Counted from the stretch's first letter, positions 1 through 12,130 are shown. The stretch is DNA of 64,000 nt from Embiotoca jacksoni (GCA_022577435.1 JAKOON010000018.1:9646096-9710095), one strand, 5' to 3'. Made by a program: numbers and translations. The notes: generated by a model not told the origin, from the sequence alone.

Positions 1-430
1 CCGCATGACCATACTTTGTGTTTACCTTTTTATTGACACGAAGTATTTCAAACACGTGACTGGTCTGTGGTTACTCTGCATTCTTTTGTTCAGGTCGGAT
101 TACAGTCGTTCATCAGTCTTATGCGTCAATATTTACTTTCCAACATTGTCTTCAGTAAAAGTAGCATTTCATGTCTTGTTCTTGAAATACAAAACAGTTG
201 CCACATGTTACAGTATGATGTAACTATTTATGATGTTGGATACGGCAGGAACAAAACTAAAACTAAAATTTACATGAACCTTAATAGCAGGTGAGCTCCA
301 TGCGCCCCAAAACTTACTGCTTTGCACCTCGAATGCAAGTCATTGCACTTGCACTGTTCAAATGGGGCCCAGACATTGAACCAAAGTGTAATAATGGGTT
401 AGTAGCTATAGGACTGTAACTTTAGCTGGT
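1..430. other. Unique AT-rich intergenic sequence
   Basis: No gene, repeat array or recognised mobile element was seen. The short open frames on the plus strand (60-75 codons) have no recognisable domain and look like chance frames in AT-rich DNA. The right edge runs into the LTR-like module. Confidence 0.5.
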
Positions 431-1140
431 TGGGGACGTGTGATCACGGCGGTGCATCGATCAAAATGCAGAGGCAGATGTGATTCCAATCTTCTTTATT
501 GAATATTATTTTGGGTGTGGTTGTGTATTACTGTGTGGGTGTGGATAAGTGTGTGTGTGTGGTTCTACAAGAAAGCAGAAACAAAAATAAATATCAGCAC
601 ACTGGTAATACGGAACAGAAATGATGATCAGGGCTGTCGCTTCACTCCATACAGGTTAACTTAAACTGCAAACCGTCCACTCACCGTCATTACAGAATGA
701 CATCATCATTTTGCAGCGCTAACTATCGGTGCGCACCACTTTAGCCATAACCGTGGCTCTCCCGGCCGCTGATTAACGAAGGCTTAATAAGCATTACCAT
801 GCGATTAGCATTAGCATTCGCCTAGTGGACTATATGCTCATACAGTTCAATTCTTATCTGAACATACTTAACACACAAACACACACTTAAATCACAGAGC
901 TATGTATCACACGGACATACTGGTCTCTGAACGCACACATGTAAGATATTCACGGTGAAACTCTGGTGACTCTGTCCTGCCTACCGACTCTGGCTCACCC
1001 ACCTGCACTACAGCAACAACTCAACAACAACAAGCACATGCGTTACAGGCTTGCCCACAACAGGGCCTCTGATTGGCTGATTCTTTCAGTACCTATAATG
1101 ACTCGTAAAGTCCTTCAATACACAAAGATTTATGTAGACA
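430..1140 (-). mobile_element. Possible solo LTR or short two-exon transcript unit, minus strand
   Basis: Read on the minus strand, the segment carries transcription-like signals in order. These are an inverted CCAAT box (plus-strand ATTGG at 1072-1076), a moderately GC-rich leader, a consensus splice donor (GTGAGT-type, intron start near 684), a pyrimidine-rich acceptor ending in TAG (intron end near 565) and an AATAAA polyadenylation signal (plus-strand TTTATT at 495-500). The implied intron is about 120 bp. This order suits an LTR with a spliced leader or a short non-coding transcript. No internal retroelement coding sequence flanks it, and clean TG...CA ends or a target duplication could not be fixed. 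Both readings are inference from signals alone. Confidence 0.3.
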
Positions 1141-2580
1141 GGTAAATAATATGTGTTTTAATTAGCTATTGAAGATAAATGGGCTTGTATTGTTTTTTTG
1201 GTTCAAGTATTTTTTTGTTTCCTAAGTTCAGAGTTTGAAACAAAATCTGAGAAAACGTTGATATTGGGACAATATTACAAATTGGGGTTATGATTAAAAT
1301 CTATAAACCCAACAATTCACTAATGCTTGGAAAAAGAACAGCATCACTGTAGGTCTGGAACAGGTCAGGATCAATTATCCTACAGTCCAAACAATAGTCA
1401 TGTGTATCATATTACTACAACAATCTGTCATTTAGTAAACGTGATCAAAGGCAAAACTCACGCTGAGAGCAGTTTATCTGACAAACTAGACACACAAGTC
1501 AGACACAATGGAATAAAAGGAAAAGACTCTCTTCAATGCTTGAAAGTGCTCACCAGCTTTTAGCTCATCACATTCAAGTACTCGGAGTTTCTCACTGGCT
1601 CATCGGTTGCCAACAGGACCCGATGTGGGCCATTCAGCATGCCGAGAACGACGGCTTGTTGACCTTTGGGTGCTGTCAACCGATCAATGAGGGGATATTT
1701 TGCTCGGTTTGCACCACTGTTGCTAGATGTGTGAAGAGCCTCACCCTACTTCATGAGGTCATTTAGGAGAGCTTGGAGTGGTGGGAGAGGGTTTACGCTG
1801 TGTGTATGTGCATGTGTTGCACTGAAGATTGAAACTGTGTGTGTGTGTTCATGGTAGGGGTTAGTTGCTTGTAGGGGAGATGTAGCATGAGTGAGTTGTT
1901 GAGAGGCTGAATTGGCCCTACACTACATGCCGTTTAGGTGAAATCAATAAGGATCTATTCATTGAGTGCCTCACCCCGGGCTTATGTGCCTCATCCCATA
2001 ACAGGTGAAGAAAGGCTTTTTGTGTGTGCGTGCCAGTTTGTGGTGTGTATCCCTGATAAGCTTATAACCAATTGGAGAGCACTTCGGTCTTCTAAGTTGA
2101 CCTTTCACCCTTTGAGGTTGGCTCCTATATTACGTCAGGCCTTTCTTGTAGGCCTCTTGTAAACACAGGGCATCGTTTCTAAATCTTTAACTTATTTATA
2201 ATTGGGTTATTGAAAACAATGCTGGAGGATGGAACCTGTACAGATTATTTAACAGAAGTCAAATACTACGAAACCAATTGGTTTGGGATTTTCTGTGTCT
2301 ACAATTAAACAGATGTTTCCTAAATAACTGCTGCTCGCAGTGACCAAAATAGTCTGAAAAGTGTTAAATAAAGCATTCTAATATAAGACGAGGGACCTAA
2401 TTTATGAACACCCGTTTCTTTTCAGATCTGTGTGAGAGTCTCTGCTGCGTTTTTCAATCATTTAGGGTCGGGCTAGTTTCTGTCTTCTGATCTTCGCTAC
2501 ACTCACACGATGCAGAGCAGACATGTGAAGCAGTGAGGGGAGATTAGTTGTTGATTGATCGCATCGATGGCATTCTCCCA
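1140..2580. other. Intergenic stretch, no recognised feature
   Basis: Mixed AT-rich and balanced sequence. The part from 1530 to 2160 has more even base composition than its surroundings. Frames of about 75 codons there match no family I recognise. It could be an old repeat remnant or unique DNA. Confidence 0.4.
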
Positions 2581-2639
2581 GACAGATTAAAAAAAAAGAA
2601 AGAGAAAAGAAGTATATAAACTTAAACACACAATATGAC

Positions 2640-2930
2640 CAAGGTAATGAGGTCTGCTTACGTTGCTGTTCAATGATGTCAGCAGACCGTTTCCCTTCCT
2701 CCTATGCCAGTTTGGTCTCTTCAGCGTAACGGAAGTGCTCATCATTTTTAACTTGACCATAACTTGTTGAAGTGCACTGCCAAATATACTTGGGCGGTCG
2801 CTAAAATACTTGGGCGGCCCGCCCGAGTCAAGTATATGCATTGGAAACCTCCTGTTTCTTAAATGTGAGAATTTGCTGTTTTTTATGAAGAAATATCTTT
2901 TGGACTGTACAATTAAATTTAAAGGCTTCT
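2640..2930 (-). repeat. Possible degraded dispersed repeat with GC-rich direct and inverted motif
   Basis: A 12-bp motif, ATACTTGGGCGG, occurs twice (2786-2797 and 2806-2817). It is followed directly by an imperfect inverted copy ending in AAGTAT near 2834, so the second copy and the inverted copy could form a GC-rich stem. The flanking AT-rich segment to about 2930 vaguely resembles a dispersed teleost repeat, from memory only. A 128-codon open frame crosses the region on the minus strand (2587-2973) but shows no domain I recognise. Confidence 0.3.
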
Positions 2931-2974
2931 TCACCACATTCTTTGAAGGGGTACACTTATGACGGGGGAACAAG

Positions 2975-4670
2975 TGTTGTTTTACTGCTGTCTGCTGTAT
3001 ATTTTTTTCTTTTCACATAAATTAGAGTCATTTGAGGTTGAGTGGAGTGTTAATGTCTGTCTCTGTTTCTCTGTGTGGGGTACATACTCCCATCAGGGGT
3101 GGCTGACAAGAGATGACTGTGGCTTACCTCACACTGTGAGTGCTGCTCTTCTTTAATCTCTGTCCCTCTCTTTCTCTCAGTGTTTCTCTCTCCCCCATCT
3201 TAATTTCTCTCAACTCTGACATGCAAAAGCCTTCCCTCCCATCTTAACCACCACGCTAATCCCTGAGCAGGTTTTTGGGGGTATCGTGCTGTTTTGGGGC
3301 TCTTCTACTGACACAACGGTTTAGTATCATAATGGCTTGCAAACACCTGTCCAATTAGGCTGATTGTGATGCACCTCAAACTAGTCGACGGATCCTGTGG
3401 TGTGGTACAGAGATTTAGCAAAACACACTAAATACTTCTGCTCTAGAGGGATGTTTTTGCAGTTTTGTGACAAATGTCTTTCTGTAAATCCAGGTTTAGT
3501 GAAGGGTAATTGAGGGGACTTCGAGAGTCAGTTGTCACAAAAGGACAAAAGTCTTTCCGCTAAATTTAAGTTGCAGTGTCAGTTTGCTCTGTGTAACTAA
3601 AGTGGAGAAAATTAGAGGTTGTCCAAGGTTTATGGAACGGTTTTAAAAAAAAAGTTGAATCCAAACACATCTAAACTCTAAAGTGGTGCACTGGCTTAAA
3701 GGTTGTTGTGTTTTTATCTAAAAGTAGCGAAAAGAAAGGTGACAAGATGAGAGACTGACATTGTAGACATAAACAGAGTTTATGCTGTAAACGATCACTC
3801 AATTTAATAATTCATACTCTGCTTTTTGACAACCAGGCCCAACAGTTTGTATCCATATTGGATTATATAGTAATTTTCCTCTTTAAACCACATACCATCA
3901 GAGTCATGCTTCCTGCCAAAGTCAACGTTTTCTTATTTTCTTAACCCGCTATATGGGAAAACTCGTAAAATTACTAAGAGGTTGTTTTTTTTTTAATCAA
4001 TGCTATTGCTCATTATTTTACGTCTAGGAGTTTTCACTAAAGCTAAAGGTTCTAAAGCAAAATATGTACTGTAAATGTAAATTTAGAAATGTTCCTTTAT
4101 TGCTCTCTCTCAACACTCATGTCTCTCCAAGCTTGATAGCTTGTTTTCTGGAGGAATTTTCTGTGTTTTGCCTTTGGAATAATTAACTACATAAATCACA
4201 AAGATCAAAATTAATTTCCTGAAATAATCATAGCTCCACATTCATTTTGTCACTCATGCATTGCTTACAGTATTAATTACAGTCTTAGTTGGTCACCTGT
4301 ATTCTCAAAGTGGAATATTTGAAGTAGCACAGATTAGGAATTTAAAAGGCCTAAAAAGCTTTTGAGGCCTTCATTCAACAGCTGAACTAAATGTAAATGC
4401 TGTTTGAGGTTGTACTTGTCTCTTAAATGATCCAAAACACCTCTGTGATTTCACCTATCCAGTTACTTCATTAGTGAGGTGCCCCACTATACATACATTT
4501 TCTTCAAATTTCCTTCAAATTTTGTTTTCAGCATTCTTACTGGGCTTTCATTGGAGTGACTGCACCTTACATTTTGTTCTTTTGGAAAGCTTAATCCTTG
4601 TTTTAGTGTGTATGTGTTCATCAAATATAGGCCAACATTGTGTGTGTATATGATGTTTTTTAGTTTTTTT
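2975..4670. other. AT-rich intergenic sequence, no recognised feature
   Basis: Unique-looking AT-rich DNA with short T and A runs (for example near 3642 and 3985). There is no array, hairpin or coding signature. Pyrimidine-rich sequence is present near 3160-3230. Confidence 0.5.
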
Positions 4671-4874
4671 TTAGTTGTGTACGTTCAGAAGCTCTGAAGG
4701 ATTTAATTGCGCGTGTGTGTGAGAAAGAAATGCAAGCTGTAGCGGATGTGCTGCAATAAGTGTGAAGGCGGTGGTGGCAGGCCGCTGGCTCTGGTGCCGG
4801 TTTAGGAAGACATCACTCTCCAGGCGAGGCAGATAATGAAGCACAATGTACAGAGACGCTAAAAGGAGACTTAT

Positions 4875-4945
4875 GAACATCTCTCTCGACTTCTCTCTCT
4901 CTCTCTCATTTGCTCACTTGGTCACTCTTGCTCCCTCCCTCTCAT

Positions 4946-4947
<2 letters not shown>
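4875..4947. repeat. CT-rich low-complexity tract
   Basis: A pyrimidine-rich run with a short pure CT stretch, grading directly into the CA array on its right. Confidence 0.85.

Positions 4948-5009
<62 letters not shown>
4948..5009. repeat. (CA)31 microsatellite
   Basis: An uninterrupted CA dinucleotide array of about 62 bp. At this length it is probably polymorphic. Confidence 0.98.
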
Positions 5010-5012
<3 letters not shown>

Positions 5013-5112
5013 GACGCAGTCTGTTTCTCCCTTCAGCCAAACACACTCGTTTTCTTCCTGAGCATGATTAGAAGAAAATACTTGTCAGGGAATGAAAGAG
5101 GAGCGAGTGTGT

Positions 5113-5136
5113 GAGAGAGAGAGAGAGAGAGAGAGA
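5113..5136. repeat. (GA)12 microsatellite
   Basis: A short, pure GA array about 100 bp after the CA array. Confidence 0.95.
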
Positions 5137-5139
5137 CAT

Positions 5140-5630
5140 GAATGGAGACATGAAGGGACATGTCATACTATTCACACAGCACTAGGTCTGACAGGAACCC
5201 TCAGGACATGGCACTTGTTTCAAGTGGGGACCAAATGGAGGTGGCACCAGTCTGTCAGTACTCTCTAGTTAATTAGGAGACATTGCCATTGTGGCTCAGA
5301 GAGGGCAGTTAGAAATCACAGTCAATTACATCCATGTTGGAACACGTGTTTGGCACCTCAAGTCAGCTTGTCATAGCTTATCTGATGCTGACCATAATGG
5401 CTTCATACTATACATTCAGAGTCGATGATAACATGTCTGCACATACTCTATAGTCTAATGCTGAGTAATTTGATTGTTATTCAGGATAAAAAATATTAAA
5501 ATGAGCACCATGACAAATGGTTTTCTGAGTCATTTCAAACATAATGGAATTGTTTTTGATTAGAAGAAACAGTTGAACAAGTTACGTATTTTTTTTAAAA
5601 AATTTGCCAGACCTGTTTGTAGCTGGATAT
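5140..5630. other. Unique intergenic sequence
   Basis: Balanced to AT-rich sequence without arrays or open frames of note. The part from 5180 to 5400 has few homopolymers and could be regulatory, but no motif cluster stands out. Confidence 0.4.
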
Positions 5631-5700
5631 GGGGTCATCCAATAGCTTAGTTGGTTAGGGTGCATACCAATGGGTGGGACTGGGTACAAAACCTCCAGTA
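5631..5700 (+). mobile_element. tRNA-like head of a degenerate SINE
   Basis: TAGCTTAGTTGG (5643-5654) fits the pol III A box of tRNA genes. GGTACAAAACC (5683-5693) matches 8 of 11 bases of the B-box consensus GGTTCGAATCC. The spacing of about 30 bp fits a tRNA or a tRNA-derived SINE. No acceptor-stem pairing is evident, so I call a decayed SINE head rather than a functional tRNA. Confidence 0.45.
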
Positions 5701-6145
5701 CTTCTAATGGCACTGACCAAATTGCTTCTACACAATCTGGTATCAGAAAATATCTTGTCATTCTACTTGGGTGTTCACGCAGATAAATTAACTCTGTTTC
5801 AACTTGGGCACAAACACTAACCTGGCCACTTAACTTTATAAGTTACTTGCGCTGCAGTAACTGAAGGTTTCTCTTTTGCAGCCGACTAACTAGTCTTTAC
5901 TTATAGCATGTGAAGTGTTTGGGGAACATCAGTAAATTAATACTCTTAGCCATAGCTTTCATGTTCAGGTTTTTAGGTAGGTCCAGCTAGAGTGCTCTCT
6001 CCCCTTCTAGATGGCATAAAAACTAAAGATTTGTACAGTCATGTGCAGTGTAATTTAGTTTTTCTAAATGGATTTTTGATAAAATCTAAAAATGTATCTT
6101 ATAGGTTCGAAGTTGAATATCCAGTATTAAAAATCTTTGAAGGAG

Positions 6146-6293
6146 ACCCAGACGTATGACCTGAGCAGTGAGTCCCCAGTTTGATGCGGCCGGCCGGACT
6201 TTTACTGCATGTCGTTCCTCTACTCACTTTCCCGTTATTTCCTGCCATTGGCCACAGTCACTGCCAAAAAAAAGTCATAATATTCCCCCAAAA
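6146..6293 (+). mobile_element. 5'-truncated tRNA-derived SINE
   Basis: The order is a B-box-like CAGTTTGATGC (6177-6187), a GC-rich link, a core reading TACTGCATGTCGTTCCTC near 6203-6220, a CT-rich stretch with CCCGTTATTTCCTG, and an A-rich end (about 6266-6293). This resembles, from memory, the 3' body of tRNA-derived SINEs widespread in percomorph fish. No A box is visible, so the copy is 5'-truncated or diverged. A consensus alignment was not possible here. Confidence 0.5.
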
Positions 6294-6299
6294 CAAGCT

Positions 6300-7900
6300 G
6301 AAATATTTTTGAAACGTTGAAGTAAAGCCACGTTTTGAATTGTTTAGCCAGTAGTGATGTTTTATGCTTTTTCAAAAAAAAAAATTCAACACAAATTTAG
6401 GTTTTGAGAAAAGGAATATTGAGATGACTCCTCAAGACTGTCTTAAGATCTGAAACAGAAATATTGCCACCCCAAGTGACAAATATTTTAAATATAGTCT
6501 ACTGTTCAATTAAAGAATACACCCAAACAAAAACAAAAACTGTACATAGAGAAAGAGAGCATTTCGGTTGCTTTTAATGCATCCTTTTGCCATGTGTGGA
6601 AATATACATGGATAAGTCACACATTTGGCCTTTTCAAACAAGTTCAGAGAAAATGCTTCCACTCTGTATGCAGAATCTTCCAACAACACCATCACCAGTG
6701 AACCACTCAGGGCCTGATCCTCATCTCCAAACACAAAGGAAAATGCCTGTCAAGTCTTGAAAGAAATCGTGTACCTGCATTTGAAAATCCATTAGGCAAG
6801 GCGTCGAAGCTGGAGTAACTGAAAGTAGTAGCAGATGAAAGGGGTGACTTATTTGATGGTGCTCCCTTGTGTTTTGAAGATGGAATATGGTCTCTTACTC
6901 GGCCACGTGGGTGCAAACAGAAAAGTTTATAGACACACGGTCAGGCTTCTGTGTGAGCATGCGAAGGTATGAGTGCATGCATATGCTTTTGGTTGGAGAT
7001 ACACAGATGCGTGCACATTGGCCTCTGTGGCTCAGACCCCCTGGTGTTGAAACCAAAAAGCTACAGAAGTGAACACAAATCACTGCTTGTTGGTAGCAAG
7101 AGAAGTGGAGGAGGGCAGGAGGGGGTAATCAAACAAGAGAGCACTTGAGCAGAAAACGGTAGGCTGTTGTTCTTGTGCTGCTGTCTTTATCTTAAAAATA
7201 CAAGCCTGTTCTTCCCTCTTCATCATCTTTGTTTCTTTCTTCAATCTCCTCATCTTTTAGCCACCCCGATAACCAAAGAACGCTACCTTAGACTGAAATG
7301 GAAGTGCTTATTGTTTTCATGCTAAAGATTTGCCGCACTGCCTATCTCTGGCTCTTTTTTAAAAAAATGTGTACTTTTTTTTTGTGTAAAACAGAAATGT
7401 AAGCTCCAGCTTTTTACTATTTGAAATGGCTTATGAGAGCGTCACTTGCTTGAGATCAATACACTTAATATCCATAAGAGGGACAGGAAATTCTGAGAAA
7501 CCTGTTTTTTTTAAGTTGGCCTCATCTGGTGTTATTCTCCTCTCAAAACCACTCAAAGCCAAATGAAATCACTCGGAGAAAGATAAGTGAAGCTGGCAAA
7601 TGACAAGCGAGAAGGGAAAGATCACAGACCTTGTAGCCACTTCATTTCAGCTGGAACTGAGACACAAGAATGAATAGGATGACTCATTTAGTATCAACAA
7701 CCCACAGTTCTGTGCTCCCCCTTTTTCTTTTGTGTCTGTTTTTATGGATTTGGAAAGAAAGTTAGGTTGCCCCATTTACTATGCATTGCAATGCTGTAGA
7801 TATCACTGCTAACTTTACTGTTGGCCCTTGAAGGGTTTCGGCAGGCACGTATGAACTTTGTGAGTGGCTTGTGGAAAGTAGGTATTGTTACCACGAACTA
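6300..7900. other. Intergenic sequence, no recognised feature
   Basis: AT-rich with scattered A and T runs. 7400-7700 is less repetitive and could be regulatory. GATAACCAAAGA (7268-7279) is complementary to the first 12 bases of miR-9, but no miR-9 hairpin is present. Short overlapping frames on both strands look like chance. Confidence 0.45.
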
Positions 7901-7954
7901 AACTACATATCTCAGTGACAGTTGTTGGGAGGAACCTTCCCCATACCACCTGTG

Positions 7955-7967
7955 CCCCCCCCCCCCC
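7955..7967. repeat. Poly-C (13)
   Basis: An uninterrupted run of 13 C. Confidence 0.95.
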
Positions 7968-7969
7968 AT

Positions 7970-8770
7970 TGGGTTTTTGAAGCAGCGTGATCTTATGTTT
8001 ATGTGCATGATCTAAGTGATGGAAACGTGACCTTTGGAAGGCTGATATGATACGTAACATATGCTAGCCATAGTTTATAAATTAAGAAAGAGAGATTAGA
8101 ATGAAAAATTGATAAGCACTCATTTGAACCAAATGTTAAAAAGAAAAAAGAAAAAACAAATTAAATGTATTCTATAAATTAATTTGTGAAGCGTGTTAAG
8201 TTGTTTTTGGAATAAGTTCCTGTGATATTATTAAAGTGATATTTTTTTTCAAACATGGCTGCATGTTATCTGATTGACAATGCTGCTGTCAACGTTGGTG
8301 TTCTGTCTATTGGCTTGTTTGGATTGATCACTTTTTGAATTGGGTCTTTTCAGGTCTTCACTGCCCGTGGATCCTTGTAGGATCTTGGGACTCGGAACTG
8401 TTGCGTACGCACAAAACAGGGCTTGTAAGAGCCATACGCCACACCCCACGCAAAAGTCAGGATCTGTAAAAACTGATCCATGCATATGAACATTTTGGAG
8501 ACGGGGGCGGGGGGAAATAGTCAGGCAGGTGGTGAATTGAAGCCAAGTTGTTGTCATCATGTTTAATTAAGCCTCTCCCCAGGCATGAATATACTGAGGC
8601 ATCTCAATCACGTTAAGTAGGCTAACTAGGATAACATCAAATATAGAAAGTATTGCAAAACATCAGTGTTTTTTTTAATAATGTCTTCTAATGCATGAAT
8701 CATCAAGGGTGAGTTTTAGATGTTGTGTGTAAAAGTGCTGTAGTGAGCGCGATAATGTTGTCAGGTGCAC
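7970..8770. other. Intergenic sequence, no recognised feature
   Basis: AT-rich DNA with a somewhat GC-richer part at 8270-8530, which contains a 103-codon minus-strand frame without recognisable domains. Confidence 0.45.
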
Positions 8771-8776
8771 GCAGCG

Positions 8777-8805
8777 CATAAGGATGTAATTTTTACATCC
8801 TTATG
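8777..8805. repeat. Perfect 13-bp inverted repeat with 3-nt loop
   Basis: CATAAGGATGTAA (8777-8789) is followed by TTT and its exact reverse complement (8793-8805). A G-T wobble could extend the stem by one pair. It could form a hairpin in single-stranded DNA or RNA. It is too short for a microRNA precursor. Confidence 0.9.
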
Positions 8806-8809
8806 TAGG

Positions 8810-9480
8810 TTTCCCACTGATCACTGACTTATCCAATCTTATTAATTGTGTTGATGATGATTAATAATATCATATCTTTATTTATTTATTTTATTATTGT
8901 TAAATGAATAATTTCTAATAAGAAGAACCTTAATCTTTACCCTTGTCAGCTGTCAGGCATTTGATGTTTTGTCCACACGGATACCTGCTGACATGAGACA
9001 GGTCAACCTGCTGATTAGCAGTTCTTTGACCACTCCGCTGCATTTGTTAGGAATGCAGATTTCTTTCATTACCTTTGGAAGTCCTTGAAAGATGCATTCA
9101 CAATACAGTTGAAATCATGCCATCAGAGGAAGAATATCTCATTTTGAACTTCACTGTATGATTGGTCTGCAGGATGGTCTGCTGGCAAAGTAAACACACT
9201 CAAAAACTCATGCAGATCATTGGCTTGACTATCTTGTCCTCATCTGAGACACTCAACAGTATTTACATTTCCACGACCACATCCACCACAGAGCTAAAAC
9301 ATCAATTATTTCATCTATTCTCTGAGTTATGCTCTCATTTCAGATGTTATGTGACTTGTGCTGTAAGTAGTCTATACATCAGTGTAACTGACCAAGACCT
9401 AAGAGACTAAGAGCCCCAATGAGGAGATATCGTAAACTTGAAATGTATATAATAGATGCATATTAAGGCTTGAAATAGTC
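8810..9480. other. AT-rich intergenic sequence
   Basis: 8840-8935 is very AT-rich, with TTTATTTATT-type sequence and several TAAT cores. The rest is unremarkable. Confidence 0.5.
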
Positions 9481-9845
9481 ATAAAAATAATTTTTATTGG
9501 CATATTTAGGCCACATGAACTGCCTGTGCAGCAATCTCTAATGTAAATGCACATTAGCATATATTATGACTTGGTGAACTATGCAAATAAGCTGCATTAA
9601 TTAGGGATAAAAAAGTAATCTTTCCCTCTCAAGGAAGTTTTCTCCAGGCAAGTGGAGCATTTGGCTGTCAACAGGGAATTAACTAAACAAAACCTCTGCG
9701 GAAAAGCACAACTTTTCCTCATCTTGCTAATTCCTAATGTTTTCTTAGTTAATGGTGTCATGATTAGTGCCTCACTCAGTGGTCTCAAAGCTTTGCAGCT
9801 GTGGACTCAGGCTTTGAGCGGCTTCAAACCCCAGCTGAAACAGTA
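9480..9845. promoter_or_regulatory. Candidate conserved non-coding element (enhancer-like)
   Basis: Unique sequence with few homopolymers and a dense set of homeodomain-type cores. It includes an exact POU octamer ATGCAAAT (9581-9588) followed within 10 bp by ATTAATTAG (9596-9604). It contains one 63-64 codon open frame per strand, with no domain. Enhancer function is inferred from motif density. Confidence 0.4.
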
Positions 9846-9849
9846 AATG

Positions 9850-10610
9850 TGATTGGACATTTCTGGGTTGGCTAGATGGCATGTTGGATTAGTTGCTGTA
9901 TTAATTATGCTCTTAGACAATCAAAAGCTAAGACTAAGGCTTCACTTTGATACTCGGCTTCATTTCTGCATTGCAAGAAGTATAAGTCCTGCCTGAATAT
10001 GCGCTGAACCAGAAAATTTTGTGTTTTTAAATATAGTATCTTTTGCATACCAAAGAGAGACATGCAACTTGTCAAATTACTAATATTGGTTTATGATTTA
10101 TTTTCCTTGAAGCTATTCCCTTCACACACAGTTTGGTACACATCAACTTTCAGTGAGGATTGTTTTTAGGTCACATGTGGTGCAGTATTCAGGTGGACTT
10201 AATAGGTTTTTAACCCAACCTCGGGCAGGTAAAGGTAATTGAAATACATTTTCAACATGATGTTTTTTTCTTTTTCTAGTTTAAGTATTTTTTTTTTTTA
10301 TTTTTAAACTTATACATTCAATTTATACAACGGCATAATAGATGACAAAAATACAGCAGATTTTGACAGGAGAGGTCAACAAGCCACTGGCTTATACAAA
10401 TGAATATTGAAAGACCAAACATTTTAGTTGAATTGGGAGTAATCAATCATTTTAATACAAAAGTGTATGTTTAATTCTAAACTGAGACAAAGTGAGATGC
10501 ACATTTGCTTTGAGAAGTAAGCTACACTGTAATGTGCACTTCAAACAAGAAACAGACAGTCATTATGAATACTACATATGAGCTATTAATATTAGTCAAT
10601 ATGTGGTCAA
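9850..10610. other. AT-rich intergenic sequence
   Basis: AT-rich DNA with T runs near 10264 and 10290. No other structure seen. Confidence 0.5.
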
Positions 10611-10617
10611 TTATGTT

Positions 10618-10675
10618 AGTGCAAAGTGCCCTAAACTGCACTTCCTCTAACGGCCACTAGATGCTGTGGAGAAGA
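10618..10675 (+). repeat. Possible fragment of a dispersed teleost repeat
   Basis: The stretch CTTCCTCTAACGGCCACTAG (10641-10660) resembles, from memory, a short motif shared by many dispersed teleost repeats. Neither end of an element is visible. GGCCACTAG also partly fits a CTCF core. Confidence 0.3.
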
Positions 10676-10679
10676 AATC

Positions 10680-12129
10680 ACAGCTTGTCTTGAAGACCTC
10701 ACATTCGCCACAGTTCTGTCACAGTAACTGAAAACATGATAGTGTGCAGTAACATTAAAATAATGAAAGCTCTTTTTATAAGGTTTAGGAAAGTATGTTA
10801 ATTCATACCCTCTGATTCATTTGGATTTTAGTTAATCAATTAATTGCAGTCAAATTAAAATCTTAACGAACAATTACATTTCTTGTTTGGAGACTAAATG
10901 TTGACAGGTTTGCTACCAATGTTCAGCAATCTTTACCATAGTCATGCTTTTACCTTTTCAAGTATTTCCTGGTTTGGTCACATGGTCTTTATTGATTTTT
11001 TTTTTTTTTTTTTTTTGGAGTGCCACTGGCTACTGTGCATCACCTGGGAATAAGGAGTTGTATGTTTGATTTCATGGAGTTATTATAGAGACACGGGGGG
11101 TTTGGGATAGTTTGAGGAGCCTATAGCATTAGTGCACACAAACACAAACGCACACACTTCTGCTTGGTAGGGGCCGATTGTTTCAGATGATGGATGTCAC
11201 ACTTTCACCCGTCAACACAGTGCCCCTGCTGCCTTTAATTGCCCAATCAGAAGGCTGGAACATTTGTTATTGTGGGGCAGTTAGGGCCAGATGGCAAACA
11301 ATACACACACACACGTGCGCACACACACAGACCCACATGCACGCAGCATCTACCTTTTCTTTAATCAAATGCCTGAACGAATATGAGGTGTCTGTACTTT
11401 CCTTACGTGCTGTGTTGATGACAGTGGCTTGCTGTTGTCACAACACATTAAAACACTGTGACACCTGCAAGTACATGCTCTCTTTACAACAGTCTACTTT
11501 AATCTCAAGAACAACAGTCACAGTTTAGCAATGAAATGTAACAGAGGGGCTGTTGTGCTGACATGACTTCATGACAAAACACCACATTCTCAGACAGATG
11601 AAAAGGAAAGAAATATAGAGAAAAATAAAATCTAATCAAATCTGCTTTGGCTTCACACATTTTTTTCCTCAGTGATGACTGCCTTTGCTGTTGAGCTCTC
11701 TGCCAAGATCTTTCCTTTGGGAAGTCAATAAACTCAAGCAAATCTGTTTTATACTGTCAAACCATGAACTCAAATCAAAGTTCTACATGTTGTCTTGATG
11801 CATTTTCCTTGTTTAGTTTGTGTGAATGGCGTTTGCTGAAAAGATGTGGGACAGAAGGTCTCATCATACACGGGCAAAACTGAGTGACAGCCAGCGTTGT
11901 TCTCTGTATGAACAAAAGGGGGCAGTATAATACCAGTGAAAATGTTATTTAATAAAATCCATTGCTTCATATTTCTCTGTCTGTCTCTCATTTTACCCTC
12001 TTCCTCACTTGATATCACTTTTTTTCCCCCTCCACATTCAGCTTCATCTCTTTCTCTTTGTATGTCTGTCTTTCTCTGACTGCTTTTGCTCGCACACAAG
12101 CACGCGCGCATACAATAATGCACCCATAA

Positions 12130-12130
<1 letters not shown>
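10680..12130. other. Intergenic sequence with poly-T
   Basis: AT-rich, with a 21-T run at 10996-11016 and short interrupted CA runs near 11135-11155 and 11302-11330. The 116-147 codon frames here run into CA/GT repeats and have no domain. Confidence 0.5.

Noticed and set aside
5631..5700. A functional tRNA gene
   Set aside because: A and B boxes are recognisable but diverged, and no acceptor-stem pairing was found.
7268..7279. GATAACCAAAGA, complementary to the 5' part of miR-9
   Set aside because: Only 12 bases match and the flanks do not fold as a miR-9 precursor. As a target site it would need to lie in a transcript, which is not shown.
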